Shown here: positions 8,235 through 16,896 of the stretch, one piece after another
How the letters are laid out: each line of letters opens with the position of its first letter
Numbering within the stretch: position 1 is the first letter of the stretch
Source: Rhizobacter sp. Root1238
Lineage (GTDB): Bacteria; Pseudomonadota; Gammaproteobacteria; Burkholderiales; Burkholderiaceae_C
NCBI RefSeq assembly: GCF_001425825.1
Contig: NZ_LMDM01000016.1
Span: 1 to 64,000 of the forward strand
Reading direction: 5' to 3'
Length of the DNA: 64,000 nt
Notes under the pieces: generated by a model
Told to the model about the DNA's origin: nothing
The model's input: the letters and a program-made list of their open reading frames with translations, nothing else
The model's database searches: none
Translations under genes and position numbers: made by a program

Positions 8235-8784
8235 CCCGTTCGGGCTGAGCTTGTCGATGCCCTGGTGGCATGCGGGCAGACCCTTCGACAGGCTCAGGGC
8301 GAACGGGATGAGGTCCCGTTCAGGCTGAGCTTGTCGAAGTGCTGGTGGCATGGGGGCAGACCCCTCGACAGGCTCAGGGCGAACGGGGTGGGGTCCCGTT
8401 CGGGCTGAGCTTGTCGAAGCCCTGGTGGCATGCGGGCAGACCCTTCGACAGGCTCAGGGCGAACGGGTGGGGTCCCGTTCGGGCTGAGCTTGTCGAAGCC
8501 CTGGTGGCATGCGGGCAGACCCTTCGACAGGCTCAGGGCGAACGGGTGAGGTCCCGTTCGGGCTGAGCTTGTCGAAGCCCTGGTGGCATGCGGGCGGACC
8601 CTTCGACAGGCTCAGGGCGAACGGGGTGGGGTCCCGTTCGGGCTGAGCTTGTCGAAGCCCTGGTGGCGTGCGAGCTGACCCTTCGACAGGCTCAGGGCGA
8701 ACGGGTGGAGTCCCGTTCGGGCTGAGCTTGTCGAAGCCCTGGTGGCGTGCGAGCCGACCCTTCGACAGGCTCAGGGCGAACGGG
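8235..8784. repeat. Seven tandem copies of an ~80-bp REP-like hairpin unit
   Basis: Units begin at 8235, 8315, 8395, 8474, 8553, 8633 and 8712. Each has a left arm cccgttcgggctgagcttg, a short spacer around tggtggcatgcgggc, and a right arm cttcgacaggctcagggc ending gaacggg. The two arms are near-perfect complements, so each unit folds as one hairpin of about 70 nt. Single related units lie at 27512-27573 and inside 47984-48010. The array fills the 557-bp gap between the convergent peroxidase and SenA-like genes. Its last unit supplies the stop codon of the latter. Likely roles are bidirectional termination or mRNA protection. Confidence 0.92.
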
Positions 8785-10009
8785 TCGGCAGCGCGCAGCT
8801 CCTGAACCCGGTGAACTCCGTATCGCAGCTCGGCAATTCGAAGTTGCGGTAGCACGGATGCCGCAGCCGTTCGCGCGTCGCGAACGACGCGCCGCGCAGC
8901 ACGCGATGCCGGTCGTCGAAACCCGGCATCGTGTGCCCACGATCCGGCCCCGGCTCGAAATGCGCGTACGGCCGGAAGCGACCCGCCGTCCATTCCCACA
9001 CCTGGCCCCAGCGGAAGCCGCGCGATTCGCCGGTGCGCGCCGCATGCTCCCACTCGACCTCGGTCGGCAAGCGCCGGCCGGCCCAGCGGCACCATGCATC
9101 GGCCTCGTACCAGCTCAGGTGCAGCGCGGGCTGCGCCAGCGGCACGCGCGTCAGCCGGCCGAAACGCTGCTGCAGCACGCCCTGGCGCATCTGGTCGACG
9201 TAGCGCGGGCAGCGCCGCCCGCCGGCCTGCACCCAGGCCCAGCCTTGCGGCGTCCACCAGCGCGCTTCGTCGTACCCGCCGTCCTCGACGAACTCGCCGT
9301 ACTGCGCCCAGCTGACCGCCTGCGCATCGATCTCGAACTCCGGCAGCGGCTCGTCGTGCGCCGGCTGCTCGTTGTCGTACGCGAAGCCCTCGCCCGCTTC
9401 GCTTCCGATGCGCGCCCGCGCGGCCGGGAACAGCAGCGGCGGCCGCGACGGAAGGCTGCCCGGCGCCGGCCACAGCCCGGCATCGAAGCCGAGCTGCTGG
9501 GACAGCACCGCGAGGCCCTCGGCATGCGCGTCTTCATGGAACAGCGCGAGCCGGAAGAAATACAACGCGTCGTCGCCGTCGTTCGCATGCTCCAGCAGCT
9601 CGAGCGTGGTCTCCAGCGTCTCGGCCAGGTAGTGGCGCACCGCCTGCGCATCGGGCAGCGTCAGCACGCGGCGCGTGGCCACCGGCGCGAGCGAGGCATC
9701 GAACCAGCCATCGGCGCCGGGCTCGATGGACGCCAGCCGCGGCGCGCGTTCGTCGCATTGCGTGCCGCGGTGGCGCTGCACGTTGCGGCCGATCCAGTAC
9801 TCCTGGTACCAGCCCAGGTGGCCGAGCGTCCACAGCGGCGGATCGACCTCGGGCCGCAGCGCCTCCGGCACCTCGACGCGCGCGGTCTCCAAGGCCTGCA
9901 GCCAGCGCAGCGAATGGTTGCGCGCGTCCATCAGCGCGAGCGACAGCAGGTCGCGCCCGGCGCGGCGCATGCGGGCTGCATCGATCGGCGGGGCTTGGAA
10001 ATCCAGCAT
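8771..10009 (-). CDS. senA: EgtB-family iron enzyme, selenoneine synthase SenA-like
   Basis: A 412-residue protein with an N-terminal DinB-like four-helix domain and a C-terminal FGE-sulfatase domain, the architecture of EgtB and SenA. These enzymes use non-haem iron and O2 to join sulfur or selenium to hercynine. Iron ligands are seen as His64 (TLGHLGWYQEYW) and the HxxxHxE motif at residues 158-164 (HEDAHAE). The FGE part has LPTEVEWEHAAR and FTGFRSC. The N-terminus (LLSLALMDARNHSLRWL) resembles SenA of Variovorax more than mycobacterial EgtB; that assignment is from memory of the family. The senB and senC partners are not in this window. The last codons lie inside the hairpin array. Confidence 0.7.
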   Translation of the reverse strand: MLDFQAPPIDAARMRRAGRDLLSLALMDARNHSLRWLQALETARVEVPEALRPEVDPPLWTLGHLGWYQEYWIGRNVQRHRGTQCDERAPRLASIEPGADGWFDASLAPVATRRVLTLPDAQAVRHYLAETLETTLELLEHANDGDDALYFFRLALFHEDAHAEGLAVLSQQLGFDAGLWPAPGSLPSRPPLLFPAARARIGSEAGEGFAYDNEQPAHDEPLPEFEIDAQAVSWAQYGEFVEDGGYDEARWWTPQGWAWVQAGGRRCPRYVDQMRQGVLQQRFGRLTRVPLAQPALHLSWYEADAWCRWAGRRLPTEVEWEHAARTGESRGFRWGQVWEWTAGRFRPYAHFEPGPDRGHTMPGFDDRHRVLRGASFATRERLRHPCYRNFELPSCDTEFTGFRSCALPTRSP

Positions 10010-10104
10010 GGGTGGGGACGAGCATGAGGGCGAAGCGAATCTGCCCGGCGAATTTGCCGAGGATAGCGCGGCGCGCGATACTGTGGATCCGTACAGCCCG
10101 CACC

Positions 10105-11322
10105 ATGACCCGACGCCTGATCGCCCACCTCGACATGGACGCCTTCTATGCGTCCGTCGAACTGCTGCGCTACCCCGAGTTGCGCGGCCAGGCCGTCGTG
10201 ATCGGCGGCGGGCGCGACAGCAAGCCCCGGCAGCTGGCCGACGGCTCGTGGCGCTACGCGAAGCTGCGCAACTACACCGGCCGCGGCGTCATCACCACCT
10301 CCACCTATGCGGCGCGCGCGCTCGGCGTGTTCTCGGCAATGGGCATGATGAAGGCCGCGGCGCTCGCGCCCGACGCGATCCTGCTGCCGGTCGACTTCGA
10401 CGAATACCGCCGGTACTCGCGCCTGTTCAAGGCGGCGGTGCGGCAGATTGCGCCGGTGGTCGAAGACCGCGGCATCGACGAGATCTACATCGACCTGACC
10501 GACGTGCCGGGCTCGCAGCACGACGCCGGCGCGAGCCTCGGCCGCGCGCTGAAAGACGCGGTGTTCGACGCCACCGGCCTGACCTGCTCGGTCGGCATCA
10601 CGCCGAACAAGCTGCTGTCCAAGCTGTGCTCCGAACTCGACAAGCCGAACGGCCTGACGCTGCTGTCGTTCGACGAGATCCCGTCGCGCATCTGGCCGCT
10701 GGCCGCGAAGAAGGTCAACGGCATCGGCCCGAAGGCGAGCGAGAAGCTCGCCGGCTTCGGCCTGCACACGATCGGCGACATCGCCGCGGCCGACCCGGCG
10801 TGGCTGGTCGAGCACTTCGGCAGGAGCTACGGTGCGTGGCTGCACGAGGCCTCGCATGGCCGCGACGAGCGGCCGGTGGTCACCTACAGCGAGCCGAAGT
10901 CGATCAGCCGCGAGACCACCTTCGACCGCGACCTGCATGCGGTGCGCGACCGGCCCACGCTGTCGGCCATCTTCACCGAACTGTGCGTCGAGCTGGCCGG
11001 CGACCTGGCGCGCAAGGGCTACGCCGGCAAGACCATCGGCATCAAGCTGCGCTTCGACGATTTCAAGATCGTCACCCGCGACCTGACCTTGCCGGCCCAC
11101 ACGATGGACGCCCGCACGATCCGCCGCGCAGCCGGCGAATGCCTGAAGCGCGTCGACCTGTCGCGCCGGCTGCGGCTGCTCGGCGTGCGGGCCGGCAACC
11201 TGGCAACGCTGAGCGAGCTGGTGGCACCGGCGGCGGCCGCACCCGAGGTGCACGAACCCGAACCCGTCTACGGCCCGATGCCGCTGTTCGACCAACTCGA
11301 CATCGCGCCCCCGCACGACTGA
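10105..11322 (+). CDS. dinB: DNA polymerase IV (Y-family translesion polymerase)
   Basis: A 405-residue Y-family polymerase for error-prone lesion bypass. Catalytic carboxylates are in HLDMDAFYASVE at the N-terminus and GIDEIYIDLT near residue 120. The thumb HhH motif is GIGPKASEKL, and the little-finger domain follows. It has an expanded segment after VVIGGG (RDSKPRQLADGSWRYAKLR) compared with E. coli DinB, seen also in other betaproteobacterial versions. The C-terminal MPLFDQLD resembles the beta-clamp-binding peptide of DinB proteins. The start at 10105 was chosen because the polymerase fold begins there. No LexA box was identified with certainty. Confidence 0.95.
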   Translation: MTRRLIAHLDMDAFYASVELLRYPELRGQAVVIGGGRDSKPRQLADGSWRYAKLRNYTGRGVITTSTYAARALGVFSAMGMMKAAALAPDAILLPVDFDEYRRYSRLFKAAVRQIAPVVEDRGIDEIYIDLTDVPGSQHDAGASLGRALKDAVFDATGLTCSVGITPNKLLSKLCSELDKPNGLTLLSFDEIPSRIWPLAAKKVNGIGPKASEKLAGFGLHTIGDIAAADPAWLVEHFGRSYGAWLHEASHGRDERPVVTYSEPKSISRETTFDRDLHAVRDRPTLSAIFTELCVELAGDLARKGYAGKTIGIKLRFDDFKIVTRDLTLPAHTMDARTIRRAAGECLKRVDLSRRLRLLGVRAGNLATLSELVAPAAAAPEVHEPEPVYGPMPLFDQLDIAPPHD

Positions 11323-11445
11323 TCGCGCCGGCAGCAGATTGCCAAATATGCACGTTCGATGGACGATGCTCTCCTGCGTGATCGGCAGACTGCATCCGTG
11401 GCCGACCTCAATGCGTAGATCCGCGAACGAACTTGAGGAGACTCC

Positions 11446-12384
11446 ATGCCCTTGCATCGCCTGGCGCTTGCGTGCGCCGTCCTTCCGCTTGCGCTGGCCA
11501 CCGCGCCGGCGCTGGCCCAGAGCAGCACGCACAGCGGCAAGCTGCTGCTGACCGGCGGCGTCAGCAGCATCGACGGTGCGGCCGGCGGCGGCCTGACCCC
11601 GTGGGCGGTGACCGGCGGCTACGGCACCGCCGGCGAGTTCGGCGGATCGGCCTTCGCGACCCGCGTGAAGACGCAGGACTACGGCCTGACCGGCTACGGC
11701 GTCGCCATCGCCTGGGACGACCGCTTCGAGCTCTCGCTCGCCCACCAGGATTTCGACACCGGCCCGGTCGGCGGCGCGCTCGCCGGCGTGCTCGGCGATC
11801 CGTCGTTCAACGACCTGCGGCTGAAGCAGGACATCGTCGGCCTGAAGGTCCGCGTGGCCGGCGACGCGGTGCTCGACAGCGACCGCTGGATGCCGCAGGT
11901 CGCCGTCGGCCTGCAGGCCAGGAAGGCCCACGCCGGACCGCTGGCCGACGTGCTGACCGCGTTCGGCGCGAAGGACAGCGGCACCGACCTCTACGTCAGC
12001 GCGACCAAGCTGTTCCTCGGCCAGGGCCTCCTCGCCAACCTGACGCTGCGCGCCACCAAGGCGAACCAGAACGGCCTGCTCGGCTTCGGCGCCACCGACC
12101 ACGACCGCTACCGGGTGCTGCCGGAGGTGTCGCTGGCCTACCTGTTCAACAAGCGCATCGCGGCCGGCATCGAATACCGCGCCAAGCCGGACAACTTGCG
12201 CGACAACAGCGCGCTCGGTGCCGGCGCATTGAAGGAAGATGACTGGGCCGACCTCTTCGTCGCGTGGGCGCCCTGCAAGAACTTCTCGCTGACCGCCGCC
12301 TATGTCGACCTCGGCAAGATCGTGCCGGGGGTCGTGACACGCCGGCAGAGCGGCGCCTACGTGTCGGCGCAGATCGCGTTCTGA
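11446..12384 (+). CDS. DUF3034 family outer-membrane protein
   Basis: A 312-residue exported protein with a clear signal peptide (cleavage after APALA, residue ~25) and a C-terminus ending in alternating residues and a final Phe (VSAQIAF), typical of outer-membrane beta-barrels. Amphipathic beta-strands run through the whole length. It matches my recollection of DUF3034. A strong gaggag site lies 7 bases before the ATG. It begins a three-gene run with the periplasmic haemoglobin (22-base gap) and the cupredoxin-like protein, suggesting one operon for a periplasmic redox or gas-binding function. Confidence 0.8.
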   Translation: MPLHRLALACAVLPLALATAPALAQSSTHSGKLLLTGGVSSIDGAAGGGLTPWAVTGGYGTAGEFGGSAFATRVKTQDYGLTGYGVAIAWDDRFELSLAHQDFDTGPVGGALAGVLGDPSFNDLRLKQDIVGLKVRVAGDAVLDSDRWMPQVAVGLQARKAHAGPLADVLTAFGAKDSGTDLYVSATKLFLGQGLLANLTLRATKANQNGLLGFGATDHDRYRVLPEVSLAYLFNKRIAAGIEYRAKPDNLRDNSALGAGALKEDDWADLFVAWAPCKNFSLTAAYVDLGKIVPGVVTRRQSGAYVSAQIAF

Positions 12385-12406
12385 CCCCCTGCCACGGAGA
12401 TCCACG

Positions 12407-12868
12407 ATGACCCGCACCCTCTCCCTCTTCGTGCACGCGCTGCTGCTCGGCGCCGCGCTTGCGGCTGGCAGCGCCCGGGCGCAATCCAGCACCGCCAGCA
12501 CCCCGACCGACGATGCGCTGTACCAGCAGCTCGGCGCGCAGCCCGGCCTGGTGAAGCTGGTCGACGACTTCATGGTCCGGCTGCTGGCCGACCCGCGGAT
12601 GAACCCGTTCTTCAAGGACGTCGACCAGGCGCACGTGAAGGCCGAGCTGGTCACGCAGTTCTGCCAGGTGTCGGGCGGCCCGTGCAGGCGCCGAGGCCCC
12701 GACATGAAGCAGGCGCATGCCGGCATGGACATCAACAAGAACAATTTCAACGCGCTGGTCGAGGTGCTGCAGCAGGCGATGGACGCGCAAGGCATTGCGT
12801 TCACCGCGCAGAACAAGCTGCTCGCGCAACTCGCGCCGATGCACCGCGACATCATCAACACCCCCTGA
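12407..12868 (+). CDS. Exported group 1 truncated haemoglobin
   Basis: A 153-residue protein: signal peptide (cleavage after GSARA, ~residue 24) followed by a truncated globin fold beginning LYQQLGAQPGLVKLVDDFM. The proximal haem histidine is probably in MKQAHAGMDI, and FCQVSGGPC lies in the E-F region. Truncated globins bind O2 or NO; periplasmic export is less common than cytoplasmic location. It sits between DUF3034 and a cupredoxin-like gene. This suggests haem-copper electron or gas handling outside the cytoplasm. Confidence in the fold is high, in the function low. Confidence 0.88.
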   Translation: MTRTLSLFVHALLLGAALAAGSARAQSSTASTPTDDALYQQLGAQPGLVKLVDDFMVRLLADPRMNPFFKDVDQAHVKAELVTQFCQVSGGPCRRRGPDMKQAHAGMDINKNNFNALVEVLQQAMDAQGIAFTAQNKLLAQLAPMHRDIINTP

Positions 12869-12888
12869 CCCCACGGATTGCACAGCCC

Positions 12889-13614
12889 ATGAGCCACCTC
12901 GAACGGATCCCGCGCGCCCTCGCGCTTGCCCTCACCACCCTCGTTGCGCTCGGCGCACAGGCCGCCAGCGTGCAGGTCCTGGTGACCGATGCCGACGGCA
13001 AGCCGGCCATCGACACCGTCGTGCTGATCGAGCCGGCGATCAAGCCGCTGCTGAAGCCGGGCGCGGCCCCGGTGCTGATCGCGCAGGAGAACCTGCGCTT
13101 CGTGCCCTTCCTGACCGTGGTGCCGGCCGGCACGACGCTGCGCTTCCTGAACCGCGACAGCTACGACCATCATGTGCGCTCGGTGCCGAGCGGGCCGCTG
13201 GGCAGCATGCCGGCGGTGAAGAGCTTCGAGATGCGGCTGGATGCCGCCGAGGTGGCACCGGCCGGCGGTGGTCGCGTGTCCGAGTACGACGACCCCAGAC
13301 CCACCGCACCGCGCAAGAAGAGCGGCAGCTCGCAGGCCGACATCAAGGTCGACGCCGCCGGCCCGATCGGGCTCGGCTGCCACCTGCATGCGTCGATGCG
13401 CGGGCAGGTGTACGTGACCGACACGCCGTGGTTCGCGAAGACCGACGAGAACGGCATCGCCCGCATCGACAACGTGCCCGAAGGCGCGGCGCAGCTGGTG
13501 CTGTGGCACCCCGACCAGTTGCAGGACCAGCCGCCGCAGCAGGTGCAGGTGAGTGCCGAGGCGCTGAAGGCGGCCGGCAAGCTGAACTTCGTGCCGCGCA
13601 AGCGCCGCGGATGA
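12889..13614 (+). CDS. Periplasmic cupredoxin (plastocyanin-like) protein
   Basis: A 241-residue exported protein: signal peptide ending QAA near residue 26, a beta-domain, then a blue-copper site. Candidate copper ligands are His in SYDHHVRS and the Cys-His-Met cluster in GCHLHASMRGQVYV, matching the CxxHxxxxM layout of plastocyanins. A C-terminal carboxypeptidase-regulatory-like stretch (ENGIARIDNVPEG) follows. Similar proteins are often labelled methylamine-utilisation proteins, but no mau genes are present. The start at 12889 was chosen because the signal peptide begins there. It is probably co-transcribed with the haemoglobin gene 20 bases upstream. Confidence 0.82.
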   Translation: MSHLERIPRALALALTTLVALGAQAASVQVLVTDADGKPAIDTVVLIEPAIKPLLKPGAAPVLIAQENLRFVPFLTVVPAGTTLRFLNRDSYDHHVRSVPSGPLGSMPAVKSFEMRLDAAEVAPAGGGRVSEYDDPRPTAPRKKSGSSQADIKVDAAGPIGLGCHLHASMRGQVYVTDTPWFAKTDENGIARIDNVPEGAAQLVLWHPDQLQDQPPQQVQVSAEALKAAGKLNFVPRKRRG

Positions 13615-13697
13615 TGGCAGCCCCTCGCTCGATGGGCACATCGATCGATCCCCCAGGGGGATACGGGCCGGCTTGGGGCGGCCCGGCGCTCGGCCCG
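13614..13697 (+). repeat. Bipartite hairpin repeat, copy 1
   Basis: Directly after the cupredoxin stop is a conserved leader (agcccctcgctcgatggg), then hairpin A (atccccc/gggggat, 13649-13662). Hairpin B follows, with arms cgggccg (13664-13670) and cggcccg (13691-13697) enclosing the constant loop cttggggcggcccggcgc. The same layout with other, still complementary, stem sequences occurs at 24126-24211, 29245-29311 and (reverse strand) 47963-48070. It ends at the likely start of the LysR gene. Confidence 0.8.
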
Positions 13698-13699
13698 TG

Positions 13700-14629
13700 G
13701 TGAGCGTGGCTTCCGACCTCCGCTACCCGTCGATCGACGGGCTGCGCGCGTTCGAATGCGCGGCCCGCCTCGGCAGCTTCGAGCGCGCGGCCGACGAGCT
13801 GCATGTGAGTGCCAGCGCGATCGGCAAGCGCATCGCGACGCTCGAGGAACTGCTCGGCACCGTGCTGCTGGCGCGCTCTGCACGCGCGCTCGCGCTGACG
13901 CCGGCCGGCAAGGAGTACCTGCCGCAGGTGGCGGCCGCGCTCGCGCTGCTGGCCGCGGTGCCGCTGCACCAGCGCTCGGCACAGCGCACGCAGCGGCTGC
14001 GCATCACCGCGCCGCCGACCTTCGCGCGGCAGATCCTGGTGCCGGCGCTGCAGCGCTTCACGCGCGCGCATCCGCAGGTCGAGCTGGAGATCGCGCTGTC
14101 GATCCCGTTCCTCGACATGGCGGCTGGCGAGTCCGACATCGAGGTGCGCCACCTCGACGGCGAAGCGGCCGAAGGCCAGCTGCTGATGCGCGACGTGGCG
14201 ATGGCGATGGCCGCGCCGTCGCTGATCGAGCGCCTGCCGCCGCTGCACACGCCGGCCGACCTGGCCGATGCGCCGTTGCTGCGCACGCCGATCGAGCCGT
14301 GGACGCCATGGTTCCGTGCCGCGGGGCTCGATTGGGGCGAGCCGGCGCAGGGCACCAAGCTGGTCGACCTGGGGCTGACGCTGGAGGCTGCGGCCGGCGG
14401 CCAGGGCGTGGCGCTGGCGCGGCCCAGCCTGGCGCGGCCGTGGCTGTCGAGCGGCGCGTTGCGGCCGCTGTTTGCGCTGGCGATCACGCCGTCGCGGCAG
14501 TACCGGCTGCTGCCGCACCGCGACGAGGGGGCCGCCCCGGCGTTCGCGCAATGGCTGCGCGAGACCTGCGCCGAGACCGCGAGCGCGGCGCTCGCCGAAG
14601 CAAGCGCGTTGATTTCGGGTCAACCCTGA
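13700..14629 (+). CDS. LysR-type transcriptional regulator (GcvA-like)
   Basis: About 309 residues. The N-terminal LysR winged helix is SIDGLRAFECAARLGSFERA...ADELHVSASAIGKRIATLE, followed by an effector-binding domain from residue ~90. The order, including the GcvA-like N-terminus, is normal. It points toward the alpha-hydroxy-acid oxidase gene 72 bases downstream and may regulate it. The start is uncertain: the ATG at 13673 lies inside a dispersed repeat, so GTG 13700 (or 13697) is preferred. No ribosome site is obvious. Confidence 0.85.
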   Translation: MSVASDLRYPSIDGLRAFECAARLGSFERAADELHVSASAIGKRIATLEELLGTVLLARSARALALTPAGKEYLPQVAAALALLAAVPLHQRSAQRTQRLRITAPPTFARQILVPALQRFTRAHPQVELEIALSIPFLDMAAGESDIEVRHLDGEAAEGQLLMRDVAMAMAAPSLIERLPPLHTPADLADAPLLRTPIEPWTPWFRAAGLDWGEPAQGTKLVDLGLTLEAAAGGQGVALARPSLARPWLSSGALRPLFALAITPSRQYRLLPHRDEGAAPAFAQWLRETCAETASAALAEASALISGQP

Positions 14630-14701
14630 AATTCTTTCCGGTCGGCCGGCGCGCGGCGCCACTAGCATGGGACACCCGCTTCTTCCGGAGTTCAGGACCC
14701 C

Positions 14702-15835
14702 ATGCCCGTGATCACCTGCATCGAAGACCTTCGCGTGCTCGCCGAACGGCGCGTGCCGCGCATGTTCTACGACTACGCCGACTCCGGCTCGTACACCGAG
14801 GGCACCTACCGCGCGAACGAGAGCGAGTTCCAGAAGATCAAGCTGCGCCAGCGCGTGGCGGTGAACCTGGCGAACCGCTCGCTGCGCACGCAGATGATCG
14901 GCGTCGACGTCGCGATGCCGGTGGCGCTGGCGCCGATCGGCATGTGCGGCATGCAGCATCCCGATGGCGAGATCCATGCGGCGCGCGCGGCCGAGAAATT
15001 CGGCGTGCCGTTCACGTTGTCGACGATGAGCATCGCGTCGATCGAGGACGTGGCGGCCCACACGAAGGCGCCGTTCTGGTTCCAGCTCTACGTGATGAAG
15101 GACCGCGATTTCGTCGAGCGGCTGATCGACCGTGCGAAGGCCGCGAAGTGCGGTGCGCTGGTGCTGACGCTGGACCTGCAGATCCTCGGCCAGCGGCACA
15201 AGGATCTGAAGAACGGCCTGTCGGCCCCGCCGAAGCCCACCATCGCGAACCTGATCAACCTGGCGACCAAGCCGCGCTGGTGCATGGCGATGCTGGGCAC
15301 GCCGCGGCGCACGTTCGGCAACATCGTCGGGCATGTGAAGGGCGTGGCCGACATGTCGTCGCTGGGCTCCTGGACGGCCGACCAGTTCGACCCGGCGCTG
15401 AGCTGGGCCGACGTGGAGTGGATCAAGAAGCGCTGGGGCGGCAAGCTGATCCTGAAGGGCATCCTCGATGCAGAAGACGCCCGGCTCGCGGCCGACACCG
15501 GCGCCGATGCGCTGATCGTGTCGAACCACGGCGGGCGCCAGCTGGACGGTGCGCTGTCGTCGATCGAGGCCCTGCCGGGCATCGTCGACGCGGTGGGGTC
15601 GCGCATCGAGGTCTGGCTGGACGGCGGGATCCGTTCCGGCCAGGACGTGCTGAAAGCCACCGCGCTCGGCGCCAGGGGCACGATGATCGGCCGCTCCTTC
15701 ATCTACGGCCTCGGCGCGATGGGCGAGGCCGGGGTGACGAAGGCGCTGCAGATCATCGCGAAGGAGCTGGATACGACGATGGCGTTTTGCGGAAGGACGC
15801 GGATCGGGGATGTGGATCGCGACGTTCTGGTTTGA
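14702..15835 (+). CDS. FMN-dependent alpha-hydroxy-acid oxidase/dehydrogenase (LldD-like)
   Basis: A 377-residue TIM-barrel flavoenzyme like L-lactate dehydrogenase LldD, glycolate oxidase and mandelate dehydrogenase. It begins with the usual DYADSGSYTEGTYRANE region. FMN and substrate residues appear in MPVALAPIGMCGM and FQLYVMKDR, and the catalytic histidine is in SNHGGRQLDGALSS near residue 280. The C-terminal DGGIRSGQDVLKA and GRSFIYGLGA bind phosphate. It oxidises a 2-hydroxy acid to a 2-keto acid; the exact substrate cannot be set. An ggagttcagg site precedes the ATG. A LysR gene lies immediately upstream on the same strand. Confidence 0.9.
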   Translation: MPVITCIEDLRVLAERRVPRMFYDYADSGSYTEGTYRANESEFQKIKLRQRVAVNLANRSLRTQMIGVDVAMPVALAPIGMCGMQHPDGEIHAARAAEKFGVPFTLSTMSIASIEDVAAHTKAPFWFQLYVMKDRDFVERLIDRAKAAKCGALVLTLDLQILGQRHKDLKNGLSAPPKPTIANLINLATKPRWCMAMLGTPRRTFGNIVGHVKGVADMSSLGSWTADQFDPALSWADVEWIKKRWGGKLILKGILDAEDARLAADTGADALIVSNHGGRQLDGALSSIEALPGIVDAVGSRIEVWLDGGIRSGQDVLKATALGARGTMIGRSFIYGLGAMGEAGVTKALQIIAKELDTTMAFCGRTRIGDVDRDVLV

Positions 15836-15885
15836 CGGCGCGGCGGAATCGAGGCGTGAACCGTCAACGGCCTCGGCGCGATGCG

Positions 15886-16788
15886 TCAAGGTACCGCCCC
15901 CGGCACCCCCATCAAATACCCCTGCAACGCCGCCACCGCATGTCGCACCTTCGCCGGCTGGTTGTCCCGCTGCGGCGTCACCGCCCACACCGGGATCCCG
16001 GGCGCCTGCCAGTCGGGCATCAACTGAACCAGCCGCCCCGAGCGCAGGTCCTCATCCGCATCCGCCCGCGTCAGCAGCGCGATCCCCAGCCCCGCCAGGC
16101 ACATCTGCTGCAGGCTCAGCTGGTTGTTGCTGGTGATGCGCGCCTCCAGCCGCAGCGACTCCTGCTCGCCCTCGCCGCGCCGCATCTCCAATGCCAGCGC
16201 GGTGCCGTCGCGCGACAGCACGATCCACTGGTGCGCCAGCAGCTCCTTCGGTGTCTGCGGCGTGCCGTGGCGGTGCAGGTACGTCGGCGCCGCGCACAGG
16301 ATCCACGCGAAGCTGCACAGCCGCCGCGCGACGTGGGTCGAATCGGGCATGCGCCCGGCGCGCAACGCGAGGTCGATGCGCGCGTCGATCAGGTCGATCA
16401 TCGCGTCGTCCACCAGCAGCCGCAGCGTCAGCCCCGGGTGATCGGCCAGCAGCGGCGCCAGCGCCGGTGCGATGTAGCGCGCAAAACCCACCGGAGCCGA
16501 AAGCCGCAGTTCGCCCACCGGCGCGTCATGCGCCAGCGTCAGCTGCCGCCTCGCCTGCTCGGCGGCCTCCACCATCGCGCGACAGTGCTCGGCAAAGCGG
16601 GCCCCCGCATCGGTCAACGTCAGCTTGCGCGTCGAACGGTGCAGCAGCGTCACGCCGCTGCCCTGCTCCAGCGCGCGCATCTGCTGGCTCACTGCCGACG
16701 TGCTGAGCCCCAGCGCCCGCGCGGCACCGCTCATCGAGCCGAGGCGCACCACCTCGGCAAACAAGGCCATGCGGCGCAAATCATCCAT
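15886..16788 (-). CDS. LysR-type transcriptional regulator
   Basis: A 300-residue regulator of the group that includes DsdC/CrgA-type repressors: MDDLRRMALFAEVVRLGSMS opens the winged helix and LSTSAVSQQMRALEQGSGV is the recognition helix. The effector domain follows from residue ~90. It is divergent from the NAD(P)-binding protein gene 108 bases away, its probable target, in the arrangement usual for LysR regulators. It converges with the alpha-hydroxy-acid oxidase gene with a 50-base gap. Confidence 0.92.
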   Translation of the reverse strand: MDDLRRMALFAEVVRLGSMSGAARALGLSTSAVSQQMRALEQGSGVTLLHRSTRKLTLTDAGARFAEHCRAMVEAAEQARRQLTLAHDAPVGELRLSAPVGFARYIAPALAPLLADHPGLTLRLLVDDAMIDLIDARIDLALRAGRMPDSTHVARRLCSFAWILCAAPTYLHRHGTPQTPKELLAHQWIVLSRDGTALALEMRRGEGEQESLRLEARITSNNQLSLQQMCLAGLGIALLTRADADEDLRSGRLVQLMPDWQAPGIPVWAVTPQRDNQPAKVRHAVAALQGYLMGVPGAVP

Positions 16789-16896
16789 GATCGTGAAGCC
16801 CAGCTAAAGAATGTTGTTCGAAATGAGCGACTGGCGCACCCATTGTGAAGCCTGGATCATCTCGCCATCGACAACCACTTCCCCAAGGAACACCCC

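Noticed and set aside
8235-8784. CRISPR array
   Set aside because: The units are palindromic hairpins with nearly identical spacers and an 80-base period; there are no unique spacers and no cas genes.
9931-13641. A 1236-codon minus-strand frame over dinB and the exported trio
   Set aside because: Same reasons: the opposite strand carries intact catalytic motifs and signal peptides, while this frame has no domain.
13673-13699. ATG start of the LysR gene at 13673
   Set aside because: The first nine codons lie inside a dispersed hairpin repeat; GTG at 13697/13700 is the more likely start.
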